Assembly: GCA_964531675.1 (NCBI GenBank)
Contig: CAZHFW010000015.1
Span: forward strand, 22,687 to 86,686
Source of the DNA: CAZHFW01 sp964531675
Lineage (GTDB): Bacteria; Planctomycetota; Phycisphaerae; Phycisphaerales; UBA1924
DNA length: 64,000 nt
Direction of reading: 5' to 3'
A program made the position numbers and the translations under genes. Shown piece by piece: positions 50,313 to 58,766 of the stretch; position 1 is the stretch's first letter, and every line of letters starts with the position of its first letter. The notes beneath the pieces are model-generated. The model did not search any database. It had not been told where the DNA came from and worked only from the letters and a program-made list of their open reading frames with translations.

Positions 50313-51926
50313 TCAGAACGTCTTGCGGAGCCTTGCCGGCGGGATCTTGAGCTGATCGCGGTACTTGGCCACGGTGCGGCGGGCGATCTCGAGCCCGCGC
50401 TTCTTGAGTTCATCCACGAGCTGTTCATCGGACAGAGGCTTGGCCTTGTCCTCGTTGTCCACGACGTCCTTGAGCGCCGCCTTGATGGCGTCCCAGGCGA
50501 CGTCCTCGCCCGCTTCGTTCTGGGTGCCTCCCGTGAAGAACTTGCGCAGCGGCAGCACGCCCCGGGGCGTCTGCAGGTACTTCTCCGCGACCGCGCGGGA
50601 AACCGTGGCGACGTGGATGCCGAGCTGTTCGGCGACCTGCGTCATGGGGAGCGGGCGCAGCGCCTGAATCCCCTGGTCGAAGACGTCGCGCTGGGCTTCC
50701 ACCACGACGTTCACGACGCGGAGCAAAGTCCGCTTGCGCTGCTGGACCGCGTCGATGAGCCACTGGGCGTTGTTCAGGTTGGTCTTGAGGAACTCGCGCC
50801 CGGTCTTGTCGAGGGCCTTGTCCTTGCTCAGCATCGCGTATTCCTGGTTGATGCGGAGGTTGGGCATGCGGGCCTCGTTGAGGTAGGCCACGTAGCGGTC
50901 GTTCTCGGGGTCGTACTCGACGATCGCGTCGGGGATGATGGGCGTGGGAGAGTCGTCGACCAGCCGTCGCGCGGGCGTCAGGCTCAGGCGCTTGAGCACC
51001 ACCAGCGATTCCTTGATCTGCTCGAGCGTGAGCCCGGTCTTCTCGCTGATGCGTGGCAGGCGGTTCTGCATCAGATCGTCGAGGTGGTTCAGGACGATCT
51101 TGCGGGCCGCTGCGAGCACCGCCAGCGTTTCCGGCGCGTGCGACTCGTGCTCATCGTCGTCCTCCAGAGCGTCGAGCTGGAGGAGCAGGCACTCCCGCGC
51201 GTCGCGGGCCGCCACGCCCGCGGGCTCCAGGAAGAGCTGGGCCGCGGCCAGGGCGCGCTGGAGTTCATCGAGCGTGGGCTTGCGTTCCGGGTGATTGGGC
51301 ACCAGGCCGACCGGAGCGCGATCCAGGATCGTCTCCAAGGGCGTGCGCAGATATCCGTCGTCATCGAGGAACGTGATGATCACATCGCCCAAGGGGCGCA
51401 GGTTGGGATCGACTTCGACCAGAGCCCACTGACGCTGGAGCTGCTCGTGCAGGCTCGCGGAGCGGGCCGGGGTGGCGGCCATCGCGTCCATCTTGGCGTC
51501 GCGATCCGAATCGGACCGTGAGGCACGGTGTTCCAGGTCTTCGAGGCGATAGCTCTCGCGCTCGGGCCTCACATCTTCGGCGCGATCGCCGGTCGCCGCG
51601 TCGGAGTATTCGTTCTCCGCGAGATCCGGGTTTTCGTGCTCGAAAGAGTCCAGGCGCTCGAAGTCGTCGGCGCCGGAGCCTTCGTCGATTCTCAACGGGG
51701 ACGCGTCGTCGGTCGCGTGGGACTCGGGGGAGATCTGCACGCCTTCGGGCGTGGGGACCGCCTCACCCTCGGTGCGCTCCAGCGCGACGTTGTTCTCGAG
51801 CTCCTGCTCGATGCGCTCTTCCAGCTCCTGCAGCGACATCTGCAGGATCTCCATGCTCTGGATCACCCGTGGGGCCAGCTTCATCTGCTGGCCGAGCTTC
51901 ATCTGTTGGGAGTAGTCGAATCGCAT
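50313..51926 (-). CDS. rpoN: RNA polymerase sigma-54 factor
   Basis: 537 residues. Region I (about 1-50) is the Gln/Leu-rich activator-interacting segment, with QQMKLAPRVIQSMEILQMSL then ELEERIEQELENNVALE. An acidic region II follows to about 165. The core-binding domain follows, then the DNA-binding HTH (VAEQLGIHVATVSRAVAEKY) and the RpoN box ARRTVAKYRD near the C-terminus. The RpoN box normally reads ARRTVAKYRE; Asp for Glu is a mild variant. Sigma-54 reads promoters of the -24/-12 type, one of which may lie at 48338-48352. Confidence 0.96.
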   Translation of the reverse strand: MRFDYSQQMKLGQQMKLAPRVIQSMEILQMSLQELEERIEQELENNVALERTEGEAVPTPEGVQISPESHATDDASPLRIDEGSGADDFERLDSFEHENPDLAENEYSDAATGDRAEDVRPERESYRLEDLEHRASRSDSDRDAKMDAMAATPARSASLHEQLQRQWALVEVDPNLRPLGDVIITFLDDDGYLRTPLETILDRAPVGLVPNHPERKPTLDELQRALAAAQLFLEPAGVAARDARECLLLQLDALEDDDEHESHAPETLAVLAAARKIVLNHLDDLMQNRLPRISEKTGLTLEQIKESLVVLKRLSLTPARRLVDDSPTPIIPDAIVEYDPENDRYVAYLNEARMPNLRINQEYAMLSKDKALDKTGREFLKTNLNNAQWLIDAVQQRKRTLLRVVNVVVEAQRDVFDQGIQALRPLPMTQVAEQLGIHVATVSRAVAEKYLQTPRGVLPLRKFFTGGTQNEAGEDVAWDAIKAALKDVVDNEDKAKPLSDEQLVDELKKRGLEIARRTVAKYRDQLKIPPARLRKTF

Positions 51927-51989
51927 GGGGAAGGCACTGGGGACTGGGCGTCGGGAACCGGGCGAAGATCCGGGAAACGTGAGGGGGCG

Positions 51990-52715
51990 TCAGTCGTTCA
52001 TGGCTTGGCGGCCGAGGATCGCGTCGGCCAGGACCGCCTTGTTGGCGTATTCGAGTTGAGAGCCGGTGGGGAGGCCGCGGGCCAGACGGCTGACCTTGAC
52101 GCCGCGGGCGCGGAGTTGTTCGGTGAGGTACAGCGCGGTGCCGTCGCCTTCGGTGGTCGGGTTCAGGCCCAGGATGACCTCGGCGACGCGGACCTGACCA
52201 GGATTGCGTTCGGGCTGATCGACGCGGCGGAGGAGCTCGTCGATGGTCAGTTCGGAAGGGCCCACGCCGTCGAGCGGGGAGAGGCGTCCGAGCAGCACGT
52301 GGTAGAGGCCCTGGTACATCGCGGTCTGTTCCAGCGCGATGAGGTCCTTGGGCTGTTCGACGACGAGCACCGTCTTGCGGTCGCGGCGGGGGTCTTCGCA
52401 GACCGGGCAGATGTCGCGGTCGCTCAGGTTGGAGCAGACCTTGCAGTTGCGGACGGCCCGTTTCACGTCGTGCACCGCGCGGGCCAGGGCCAGGGCGTCG
52501 GGCTCGGAGGCTTTGAGGATGTGAAACGCCAGGCGTTCCGCGGAACGACGGCCGATCCCCGGGAGCTTGGCGAACTCGCCGATCAGGCGGTCCACAGGCT
52601 CGGGATAGGCGGGCCCGCGCTTGGCGGGTTTGGCAGCGGCAAATCCGCCGGGAGCGGGAAGCTCCCGGGCGGGCGGCATTGCATCCCTGGCTGGCCGTGC
52701 CTCATCCGTGGGCAT
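51990..52715 (-). CDS. recR: Recombination protein RecR
   Basis: 241 residues from the ATG at 52713-52715; an upstream ATG at 52776-52778 lies inside the divergent phosphatase gene. RecR binds DNA as a ring and with RecO loads RecA. Landmarks: an N-terminal HhH region (VDRLIGEFAKLPGIGRRSAE), a zinc finger CKVCSNLSDRDICPVC, and a Toprim domain (VLVVEQPKDLIALEQ, then EVILGLNPTTEGDGTALYL). It carries an extra ~25 residues at the N-terminus relative to most RecR. No dnaX or YbaB gene is next to it. Confidence 0.94.
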   Translation of the reverse strand: MPTDEARPARDAMPPARELPAPGGFAAAKPAKRGPAYPEPVDRLIGEFAKLPGIGRRSAERLAFHILKASEPDALALARAVHDVKRAVRNCKVCSNLSDRDICPVCEDPRRDRKTVLVVEQPKDLIALEQTAMYQGLYHVLLGRLSPLDGVGPSELTIDELLRRVDQPERNPGQVRVAEVILGLNPTTEGDGTALYLTEQLRARGVKVSRLARGLPTGSQLEYANKAVLADAILGRQAMND

Positions 52716-52753
52716 GCTCCCATCGTACACGATTGACGGTAAGATTCCGCACG

Positions 52754-53446
52754 ATGGCACGCGATTTGCCTCTGCCAAATTGGCGGGTGGGTGTCGGGAA
52801 CGTCGGCGCGCGCACGCGGCCCGGCAAAGTCCCCACCGCGGTGGTCATTGCGCTGGCGATCGTCTGCGCCGGCGCGCCCATCACGTACTTCGCGGCGGCC
52901 CGTCCCAATCTCGAGCCCAAGCGCTTCGGCGTGGTCGAGGAAGGCAAGCTCTACCGCTCGGGGGAACTCACGACCGCGGCGCTCGCCAAGGTCGTGCGCG
53001 AGCGCGGCATCCGCACCATCATCGACTTCGGGGCCTTTGAGCCTGGCTCCGCGGACGAGGCCCGCGAGCAGCGCAGCGCCCAGGCCCTGGGCGTGACGCG
53101 CTTTGTGCTCAGGCTCGAGGGCGACGGCACCGGAAACCTCAACAACTACGTGCGGGCCCTGGAGATCATGAACGATCCGGCTCGCCAGCCCGTGCTCGTG
53201 CACTGCTCCGCGGGGACCCAGCGGACGGGATGCGCGGTGGCCTTGTACCGCAAAGTCCACACCGGCGCATCGGTGGACGCCCTGATCGACGAGGCCAGGC
53301 AGTACGACCACGATCCCAAGGACAATCCGCACGTGCGCGAGATCCTGGAGCAGCGCGGCAGCGACATCGTGGACGCGTACCGCAAGGGGACGATGGTCTC
53401 GGGCTTTGACGCGGTCCCGCCGGCGAAGCCTGTGGATCCCAAGTGA
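52754..53446 (+). CDS. Membrane-anchored dual-specificity-type tyrosine phosphatase
   Basis: 230 residues from the ATG at 52754; there is no Shine-Dalgarno, and a TAAGAT hexamer only about eight bases upstream suggests a very short or absent leader. One membrane anchor spans about 27-48 (VPTAVVIALAIVCAGAPITY). The phosphatase domain follows: GKLYRSGELTT, TIIDFGAFEPGS and the P-loop HCSAGTQRTG with catalytic Cys151 and Arg157. A general acid Asp is probably in the loop with RLEGDGTGN. Targets unknown. The gene is divergent from recR. Confidence 0.85.
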   Translation: MARDLPLPNWRVGVGNVGARTRPGKVPTAVVIALAIVCAGAPITYFAAARPNLEPKRFGVVEEGKLYRSGELTTAALAKVVRERGIRTIIDFGAFEPGSADEAREQRSAQALGVTRFVLRLEGDGTGNLNNYVRALEIMNDPARQPVLVHCSAGTQRTGCAVALYRKVHTGASVDALIDEARQYDHDPKDNPHVREILEQRGSDIVDAYRKGTMVSGFDAVPPAKPVDPK

Positions 53447-53503
53447 TCGCTTCGTGCCGTTTGCACGCCAAGGAGCGCCCTTGCTGGGCGTTGTGAGCCT
53501 CGC

Positions 53504-55027
53504 ATGTCATCCGCGTCAGAGCCCATGGACGCCGCGCCCGCGAAGAGACGCGGGCGTGCGCGCTGGTCGGCCCTGATCGTCGCGCTGGTGGCGCTGGCGT
53601 TAACCCTGCCTTGGATCGGAGGCCCCGGATTCTCCATGTCCGAGGGGCATCGCGTCGCGCCGGGCTGGGCGATGCTCGAGCATGGGGACTGGCTTGTGCC
53701 CCACATGTTCGAGCGCGTGTATCTGCGCAAGCCGCCGGGCATGCCCTGGGCGATCGCCGCGTCCTCGCGGGTGTTTGGCCAGACGCATTTCGGGGCCCGA
53801 TTTCCCTCCGCGCTGGCGCTGGCGATTGCGGGAGTCGCCTCGTGCTGGTTTGCGACGCGCTGGTACCCGGGACGGGCGCGGGCGGGGTTGATCGCGGGGC
53901 TCGGGCTGGTGCTCATGCCGGTCTTCTGGTCGCCCGCGACGACCGCGGAGATCGAGATGCTGCACAACGCGCTGGTGCTGATCGCGGCGCTGGCGGTGCT
54001 CGATCTGGGGCTCGCGTCCAAGAAGAGCGCGCTGGTGGGCGTGATCGGGAGCGTGGCGCTGGGCGGGGCGCTCCTGACCAAGGGGCCCGCGGGCGTGCCG
54101 GTGGTTCTGGCTGCGGGCGCGGCACTCCTGCTCACGCGTGCAGCGGGAGCGGGGCGAGTGCTCGGAAGGCTCGCGTTCATGGCGCTGGCCGCAGCGGCGC
54201 TGTTTGCGCCGGTGATGCTCGCGATGAAGCAGGCAGCGGGACTTCCCGGCGCGGTGATTCAGGGTGTGGACGAGTTCCTGTGGGCCAAACAGAAGCTGGC
54301 GAGCATCGCGGTTCTGCCCTTGATGGGGCTGCTGGCAGCACTCCCCGCGTCCTTGGCGATGCTGTTCCCTTGGGGACCCGATGCGGTGCGCGAGGCCGAA
54401 GCGGATCCGGGGCCACGGCGGGTGGCGCGGGTGACGACGGTGGCGCTGGTGGTCGCGCTGGTGATCTACACGCTGGCGGGGGTCTCCAATCCGCGCTATC
54501 TGATGCCCGCGCTGGGGCTGGCGGCCCTGCCCCTGCCTTATGTGCTGGCGGGGCTGGGCGTGATGACCCCGAAACGCCAATCGATCGCGCGGGTGATGAT
54601 GCTCGGCGGACCCACAATCGCGCTGGCGCTGCTCCTGAGCGTGGGCCTGGTCGCGGGGATGGTCGGAAGTCGCCAGCGGGATCGCAGCTCCGGGGAGCGG
54701 CTCGGTCGGGAGCTGGGCGCGCTGGTGCAGCGGGCTGGTGCGGAGCCTGCGGTTGTGCTGGCGGACCACGCGATCGAGGCAAGGCCCGAGGTGCTCTTGA
54801 GCCTGGAGGCCGCCAGTGCTGCGGGGGGCCTAAGGGCGCGCGGGGTCTGGACGACTTTGGGGCCTGAGCACCTGCCGCCGGTGGGGGGGTACTTGCTCCT
54901 GCGCGAGGACGACCAGAGCGATGAGCTGGCCCGGCTGACGAGCCAGGGTGTGCTGGGCGGGTTCCGGCGCGTGGGGGGCGGCGACGTTTCCAAGTTCAGC
55001 TTTGGCCTGTACTTACGTGAGTATTAA
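53504..55027 (+). CDS. ArnT/PMT-like (GT39/GT83) membrane glycosyltransferase
   Basis: 507 residues. After a basic N-terminus there are about eleven hydrophobic helices. GPGFSMSEGHRVAPGWAMLE gives the acidic donor-site position typical of GT-C enzymes, followed by FERVYLRKPPGMPWAIAASS. The lumenal GPAGVPVVLAAGA and NPRYLMPALGLAALPLPYVL stretches also fit the ArnT/PMT group. A soluble C-terminal domain of about 120 residues follows. GT-C enzymes use polyprenyl-phosphate sugars to modify lipids or proteins; donor and acceptor here are unknown. It is followed by the small RNA region. Confidence 0.88.
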   Translation: MSSASEPMDAAPAKRRGRARWSALIVALVALALTLPWIGGPGFSMSEGHRVAPGWAMLEHGDWLVPHMFERVYLRKPPGMPWAIAASSRVFGQTHFGARFPSALALAIAGVASCWFATRWYPGRARAGLIAGLGLVLMPVFWSPATTAEIEMLHNALVLIAALAVLDLGLASKKSALVGVIGSVALGGALLTKGPAGVPVVLAAGAALLLTRAAGAGRVLGRLAFMALAAAALFAPVMLAMKQAAGLPGAVIQGVDEFLWAKQKLASIAVLPLMGLLAALPASLAMLFPWGPDAVREAEADPGPRRVARVTTVALVVALVIYTLAGVSNPRYLMPALGLAALPLPYVLAGLGVMTPKRQSIARVMMLGGPTIALALLLSVGLVAGMVGSRQRDRSSGERLGRELGALVQRAGAEPAVVLADHAIEARPEVLLSLEAASAAGGLRARGVWTTLGPEHLPPVGGYLLLREDDQSDELARLTSQGVLGGFRRVGGGDVSKFSFGLYLREY

Positions 55028-55112
55028 CGCCGGCTCTGGTATTATCGGACTCGAACGAAAACAGATCTTCGGCCCCGGCCAGGCGTTTTTGCGCATTCGC
55101 GGCGGAAGACCC

Positions 55113-55140
55113 TTGAACCGCTTGGCCGCGTTCCGTTAAG
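55113..55140 (+). promoter_or_regulatory. Candidate promoter of the small RNA
   Basis: TTGAAC (55113-55118), 16 bases, then GTTAAG (55135-55140). The -35 element is good and the -10 element weak. It would start transcription close to the 5' arm of the structured RNA. Confidence 0.4.
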
Positions 55141-55304
55141 GTCTGTCTTCCGCCCGCGGCTTGGCCGGTCACGGAATGACCGGACATCAGAGAGAGAGAG
55201 AGACCAAGCACGGAAGACAGCAAACCCGAGGCTGAGATCGCCTGAGAGTGGCAACGCTCTTAGGGGAGGAGAGAGCAGGCGAAGGCCTGCTTGCTGTCTT
55301 TTTG
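55141..55304 (+). ncRNA. Structured small RNA with two mutually exclusive stems
   Basis: A 164-nt non-coding stretch with strong pairing on the + strand. Stem A: CTGTCTTCCG (55143-55152) with CGGAAGACAG (55211-55220), 10 bp. Hairpin B: CCGGTCA/TGACCGG (55165-55183). Hairpin C: CCTGAGAGTG-GCAA-CGCTCTTAGG (55241-55264), 10 bp with a GNRA loop. Hairpin D: GCAGGC/GCCTGC (55275-55290). Stem E: AAGACAGCAA (55214-55223) with TTGCTGTCTT (55291-55300), enclosing C and D and followed by TTT. A and E share 55214-55220, so they cannot coexist. No coding gene follows on the same strand; the family is not one I recognise. Confidence 0.7.
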
Positions 55305-55405
55305 GGGACCGCCCGGTTCAGGGTGTAGTGTGAGCCTGCGGAAAGAAAAACGACGTGCATGCCGTTGCCGGAACATGCACGCCGTCCTGTGAGGAGACGG
55401 GTTGA
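55305..55405. other. Spacer between the small RNA and a convergent gene
   Basis: 101 bp with no recognised gene, plus a short inverted CGTGCATG-like pair around CGACGTGCATGCCG and GGAACATGCACGCCG near 55351-55383. It could be a terminator part for the minus-strand gene but lacks a U-run. Confidence 0.35.
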
Positions 55406-56962
55406 TCAGGGCCTGACGGGGCCCGGGTCGTGCTCGCGGGGCGGAGCACCAGAAGAAGAAGCGGAGAGGGCGCGCTGAACACGACGCGCCAGGTTCGCAT
55501 CGGCCTGGCCGAGCGTGGAGGCCTCGCGCAGCCAGTTCATGTGCTCGGGCCTGACCTCGCCGGCGAGGAGCGCGGTCGCGACCAAGGCGCGGCGGGCGCC
55601 GGCGGGGTCGTACAGCCCTGTTTCGATCTCGTCGCGGCTCACCAGTTCCGAGGTGGAGGCCAGGAGCGACGATGCGACCGTGCGGGCCTCGGTCTCGCGG
55701 CCCGCCTTGAGCAGGGCGGCGTAGCACCGGCAGGAATCATCGAAGAAGAGGCGCGAGCGCAGGATGCCCAGATCGGAGTCTTTCGGGAGCTTCCTGATCA
55801 GCGCGGGTTGGGACGCGAGCCAGGCCAGATGGCCAGCGTCGGGAGGGGTCAGGCCCGTCCACGTGCGCGAGGTGAGCACGTCATGGATCTGCTGTTCTTC
55901 GGGTGTGCTCAGGGCGTCTTCGTCGACGTCGCCCGCGATGCGGCCCAGAGTCGCGAAGACCGCGGCCTGATCGTCGAGGCAATCGTTGATGAGGATGTAC
56001 TCGAGCCAGGTCTGCGCATCCCACCAGAGATAGCGGTCCTCGATGGTGCTGCGCATGCGCTTGAGGCGCTCGCGCATGGCGGGACGCTGGCGCGTGAGGG
56101 CGATGATCTCGTCGGTGAAGACCGCGGCGCGGGCGGGTCGGTAGACGGGGTCGAGCGCGTCCATCCGCTCCCAGATCCACGTGTAGAGCCCGGCTGCACC
56201 GTGCAGATCGCCCGCAGCCGAAGCCTGGCGGGCGTCGTCGACGCGCGCGATCAGATCACTGCCAGCGGGGAGGTCGCCGACCGCGGCGGCATTGGGCTCG
56301 TCGGAGTTGTAGAAGAGCTCCCAGTCGGGGGGAGGCAGGGGCGGATTGAGCCGTTCGTGGTCCATGGCCCAGACCGGGTCGCGGGCGCGGGCCAGGTTCA
56401 GGGCGTTGTCGAGTTCGATCAGGACGCCGACGGGCTTGGGGAACATGCGCCAGGCCTCGATCGGGGCCATGCCGCCGTCAGTCCAGCCGCGTTCGTTCTC
56501 GTATCCCGCGCGGGGGATGACCGCGACGAGCACGCCATCGCGGTAGATGCCGACGTGGGGGTAGATGGTGGGATCGGCGTTGGTGTCGCCGAAGTCGTGG
56601 AACTGCCGGGCGAGGCTCTGGAAGTACTGGGGGTTTTCGTTGAGCCCGATCTGGATGGTGACGGCGTGCTGGGCAAGCCAGGCGGCCAGCGTTGGGTTCT
56701 GCCACGTGCGCGCGTCCATCGCCTCGAAGGCATCCCCTGCTTTGGTGACCACGCCCAGGCCGAGCTTGCTGAACGCGGGTTGGGGCAGGCCGCGGAGGTA
56801 GACGACCAGCAGACGTTTCTGCTGGTTGGCGAGCTTCTGGGCGGCGGGGAGGTCCAGCGGGGCGAAGACGTCGATGGTGGGCTGAGCCCAAGCGCAAGGG
56901 GCAGCGATGGTTGTGAGTACAACCACCGACGCGAAGCGGACATTTCTCCAGGTCCGGTTCAT
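55406..56962 (-). CDS. Exported thioredoxin-like protein without redox cysteines
   Basis: 518 residues from the ATG at 56960-56962, which begins the signal peptide (MNRTWRNVRFASVVVLTTIA, then APCAWAQ); an in-frame ATG lies nine codons upstream. The N-terminal domain (about 30-190) follows a thioredoxin-like pattern: QQKRLLVVYLRGLPQPAFSK, then DARTWQNPTLAAWLAQHAV and TIYPHVGIYRDGVLVAVIPR. The CXXC active site is absent, so it is not an oxidoreductase. The C-terminal half is helical with TPR-like texture (LHGAAGLYTWIWERMDALDP). Function unknown. Confidence 0.68.
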   Translation of the reverse strand: MNRTWRNVRFASVVVLTTIAAPCAWAQPTIDVFAPLDLPAAQKLANQQKRLLVVYLRGLPQPAFSKLGLGVVTKAGDAFEAMDARTWQNPTLAAWLAQHAVTIQIGLNENPQYFQSLARQFHDFGDTNADPTIYPHVGIYRDGVLVAVIPRAGYENERGWTDGGMAPIEAWRMFPKPVGVLIELDNALNLARARDPVWAMDHERLNPPLPPPDWELFYNSDEPNAAAVGDLPAGSDLIARVDDARQASAAGDLHGAAGLYTWIWERMDALDPVYRPARAAVFTDEIIALTRQRPAMRERLKRMRSTIEDRYLWWDAQTWLEYILINDCLDDQAAVFATLGRIAGDVDEDALSTPEEQQIHDVLTSRTWTGLTPPDAGHLAWLASQPALIRKLPKDSDLGILRSRLFFDDSCRCYAALLKAGRETEARTVASSLLASTSELVSRDEIETGLYDPAGARRALVATALLAGEVRPEHMNWLREASTLGQADANLARRVQRALSASSSGAPPREHDPGPVRP

Positions 56963-57230
56963 GCGTTTGCCCCGCCGGGTGATACCCACCGGTGCGGAAT
57001 CGGTTGCTGAATCTCGCAGGGAACCCCGGAATAATGCGGCCCCGGCGGGAGATCCCGGCGGCGGGCCGATCCGGCGGGCGCATCAGGCGTCGAACCCGCC
57101 CACGGGGTGCGGGCGTATGAAGCGTCCCGCCGGCGGAGCTGACGCGGTGGATGTTGCGTCCAGCAACCAGGGAAAACTCTTGCTCCGATCCGGAGCACGA
57201 GGTTGGCACAACGAGCAGCCAGAGGCGAGC

Positions 57231-57983
57231 ATGATTGAAGTTCGATCGCTGACCAAGAGATTCGGCCCCGCGGGCGACGCGGGGATTCTGGCGGTGGATG
57301 GGATCTCCTTCCAGGTTCCCGCGGGGCAGGTGCTCGGCTTCCTGGGGCCCAACGGCGCGGGCAAGAGCACCACGATGAAGATGATCACGGGCTTTCTGAG
57401 CCCGACGTCGGGGACCGCGGTGGTGTGCGGGCACGACGTGGTGAAGGACCCGCTGGGCGTGAAGGCCAAGATCGGGTACCTGCCCGAGGGCGCGCCGGCG
57501 TATCCCGACATGACGCCCGAGGGGTTCTTGAACTTCGTCGCGGACGTGCGCGGGCTCAAGGGTGCGCGGCGCAAGCAGAGGCTTGATGAGGTGATCAGCC
57601 GGACGCACATCGAGGGCGTTTTGCGGCAGCCCATCGACACGCTCTCCAAGGGTTTCAAGCGGCGCGTGGGATTGGCGCAGGCGATCCTGCACGATCCGGA
57701 TGTGCTCATCATGGACGAGCCGACCGACGGCCTGGATCCGAACCAGAAGCACGAAGTGCGCAAGCTCATCCTGGACATGGCCAAGTCGGGCGGGAAGGCG
57801 ATCGTGCTCTCGACGCACATCCTGGAGGAGGTCGACGCGGTGTGCTCGCGGGCGATCATCATCGCGCGCGGCAAGATCGTGGCCGACGGGAGCCCCAAGA
57901 GCCTCGAGGGACGGGCGTCCTCGGGCAAGCTTGATGATTACTTCCGACAGGTCACCACGGGCGCGGCCAAGGGGGTGGCGTGA
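57231..57983 (+). CDS. ABC transporter ATPase (GldA-like, gliding cluster type)
   Basis: 250 residues from the ATG at 57231 (GAGGCGAG upstream); the longer frame upstream is antisense to the gene at 55406-56962. Walker A GPNGAGKS, a Q-loop (GYLPEGAPAYPDM), a signature LSKGFKRRVGLAQAI, Walker B LIMDEPTDGLDP and the H-loop LSTHILEEVD are all present. It is first of a four-gene cluster: ATPase, permease, GldG-like and DUF4340 proteins. Similar clusters occur with gliding motility genes in Bacteroidetes, but motility cannot be inferred here. Confidence 0.93.
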   Translation: MIEVRSLTKRFGPAGDAGILAVDGISFQVPAGQVLGFLGPNGAGKSTTMKMITGFLSPTSGTAVVCGHDVVKDPLGVKAKIGYLPEGAPAYPDMTPEGFLNFVADVRGLKGARRKQRLDEVISRTHIEGVLRQPIDTLSKGFKRRVGLAQAILHDPDVLIMDEPTDGLDPNQKHEVRKLILDMAKSGGKAIVLSTHILEEVDAVCSRAIIIARGKIVADGSPKSLEGRASSGKLDDYFRQVTTGAAKGVA

Positions 57984-58726
57984 TGACGTACTTCAAGGGC
58001 CTCTGGCCCGTCTTCAAGCGTGAGTTCTTCGGGTATTTCGCGACGCCGGTCGCGTACGTGTTCATCGTGATCTTCCTGCTTTTGACGGGCTGGATGACGT
58101 TCCAGGAGGGGCGCTTCCTGGACCGCGGGCAGGCGGACCTGCTCCCGTTCTTCACGTTCCACCCGTGGCTTTATCTCTTCCTGATCCCGGCCCTGGCGAT
58201 GCGGCTCTGGGCCGAGGAGCGCAAGAGCGGGACGATCGAGCTCCTGATGACGCTGCCGATCGGTCAGGGCGCGGCGGTGCTTGGCAAGTTCCTGGCGTCG
58301 TGGGCGTTCGCGGGCGTGGCGCTGGCGGGGACGTTCCCGGTGTGGCTGACGGTGAACTACCTGGGCAAGCCCGACAACGGCGCGATCCTGGCGGGGTACA
58401 TCGGCAGCTTCCTGATGGCGGGCGGGTTCCTTGCGATCGGGTCGTGCGTTTCGGCGTCGACGCGGAGCCAGGTGATCGCGTTCGTGGTGAGCGTGGTGGT
58501 GTGCCTGCTCTTCCTGCTGGCGGGGTTGCCCGCGGTGACCAACGCGCTGCAAGGCCTGGCGCCGCCGGCGATCGTGGAGGCGATCGGGTCGTTCAGCTTC
58601 CTGTCCCAGTTCGACGCGATCAGCAAGGGCGTGATCGACGTGCGGGCGCTGGTGTTCTTCGTGTCGCTGATCGGGGTCTTCCTGGCGGGGACCGCAGTAA
58701 TGGTGGATGCGAAGAAGGCGGCGTGA
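57983..58726 (+). CDS. ABC transporter permease (GldF-like)
   Basis: 247 residues with six predicted helices, starting at an ATG that shares its first base with the ATPase stop (TGATG), so translation is coupled. FKREFFGYFATPVAYVFIVI, a FTFHPWLYLFLIPALAMRLW segment, then RKSGTIELLMTLP and LGKFLASWAF are typical of this ABC-2 permease family. It forms the membrane part of the exporter-like complex with the GldG-like protein. Confidence 0.92.
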   Translation: MTYFKGLWPVFKREFFGYFATPVAYVFIVIFLLLTGWMTFQEGRFLDRGQADLLPFFTFHPWLYLFLIPALAMRLWAEERKSGTIELLMTLPIGQGAAVLGKFLASWAFAGVALAGTFPVWLTVNYLGKPDNGAILAGYIGSFLMAGGFLAIGSCVSASTRSQVIAFVVSVVVCLLFLLAGLPAVTNALQGLAPPAIVEAIGSFSFLSQFDAISKGVIDVRALVFFVSLIGVFLAGTAVMVDAKKAA

Positions 58727-58766
58727 TTCGGGATCGGTGGGATCGGTCGATGCTTGAGAGGTTGGC

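Noticed and set aside
55188..55203. GA dinucleotide run
   Set aside because: A short simple repeat in a loop of the small-RNA candidate. It is not a coding or mobile feature, and no further claim is supported.
55228..55270. TPP riboswitch, because of CTGAGAG followed by a GCAA-closed hairpin
   Set aside because: The rest of the thiamine-box core (the CTGAT-like P4/P5 segments) is missing, and no thiamine gene follows. The hairpin is better explained as part of the small-RNA fold.
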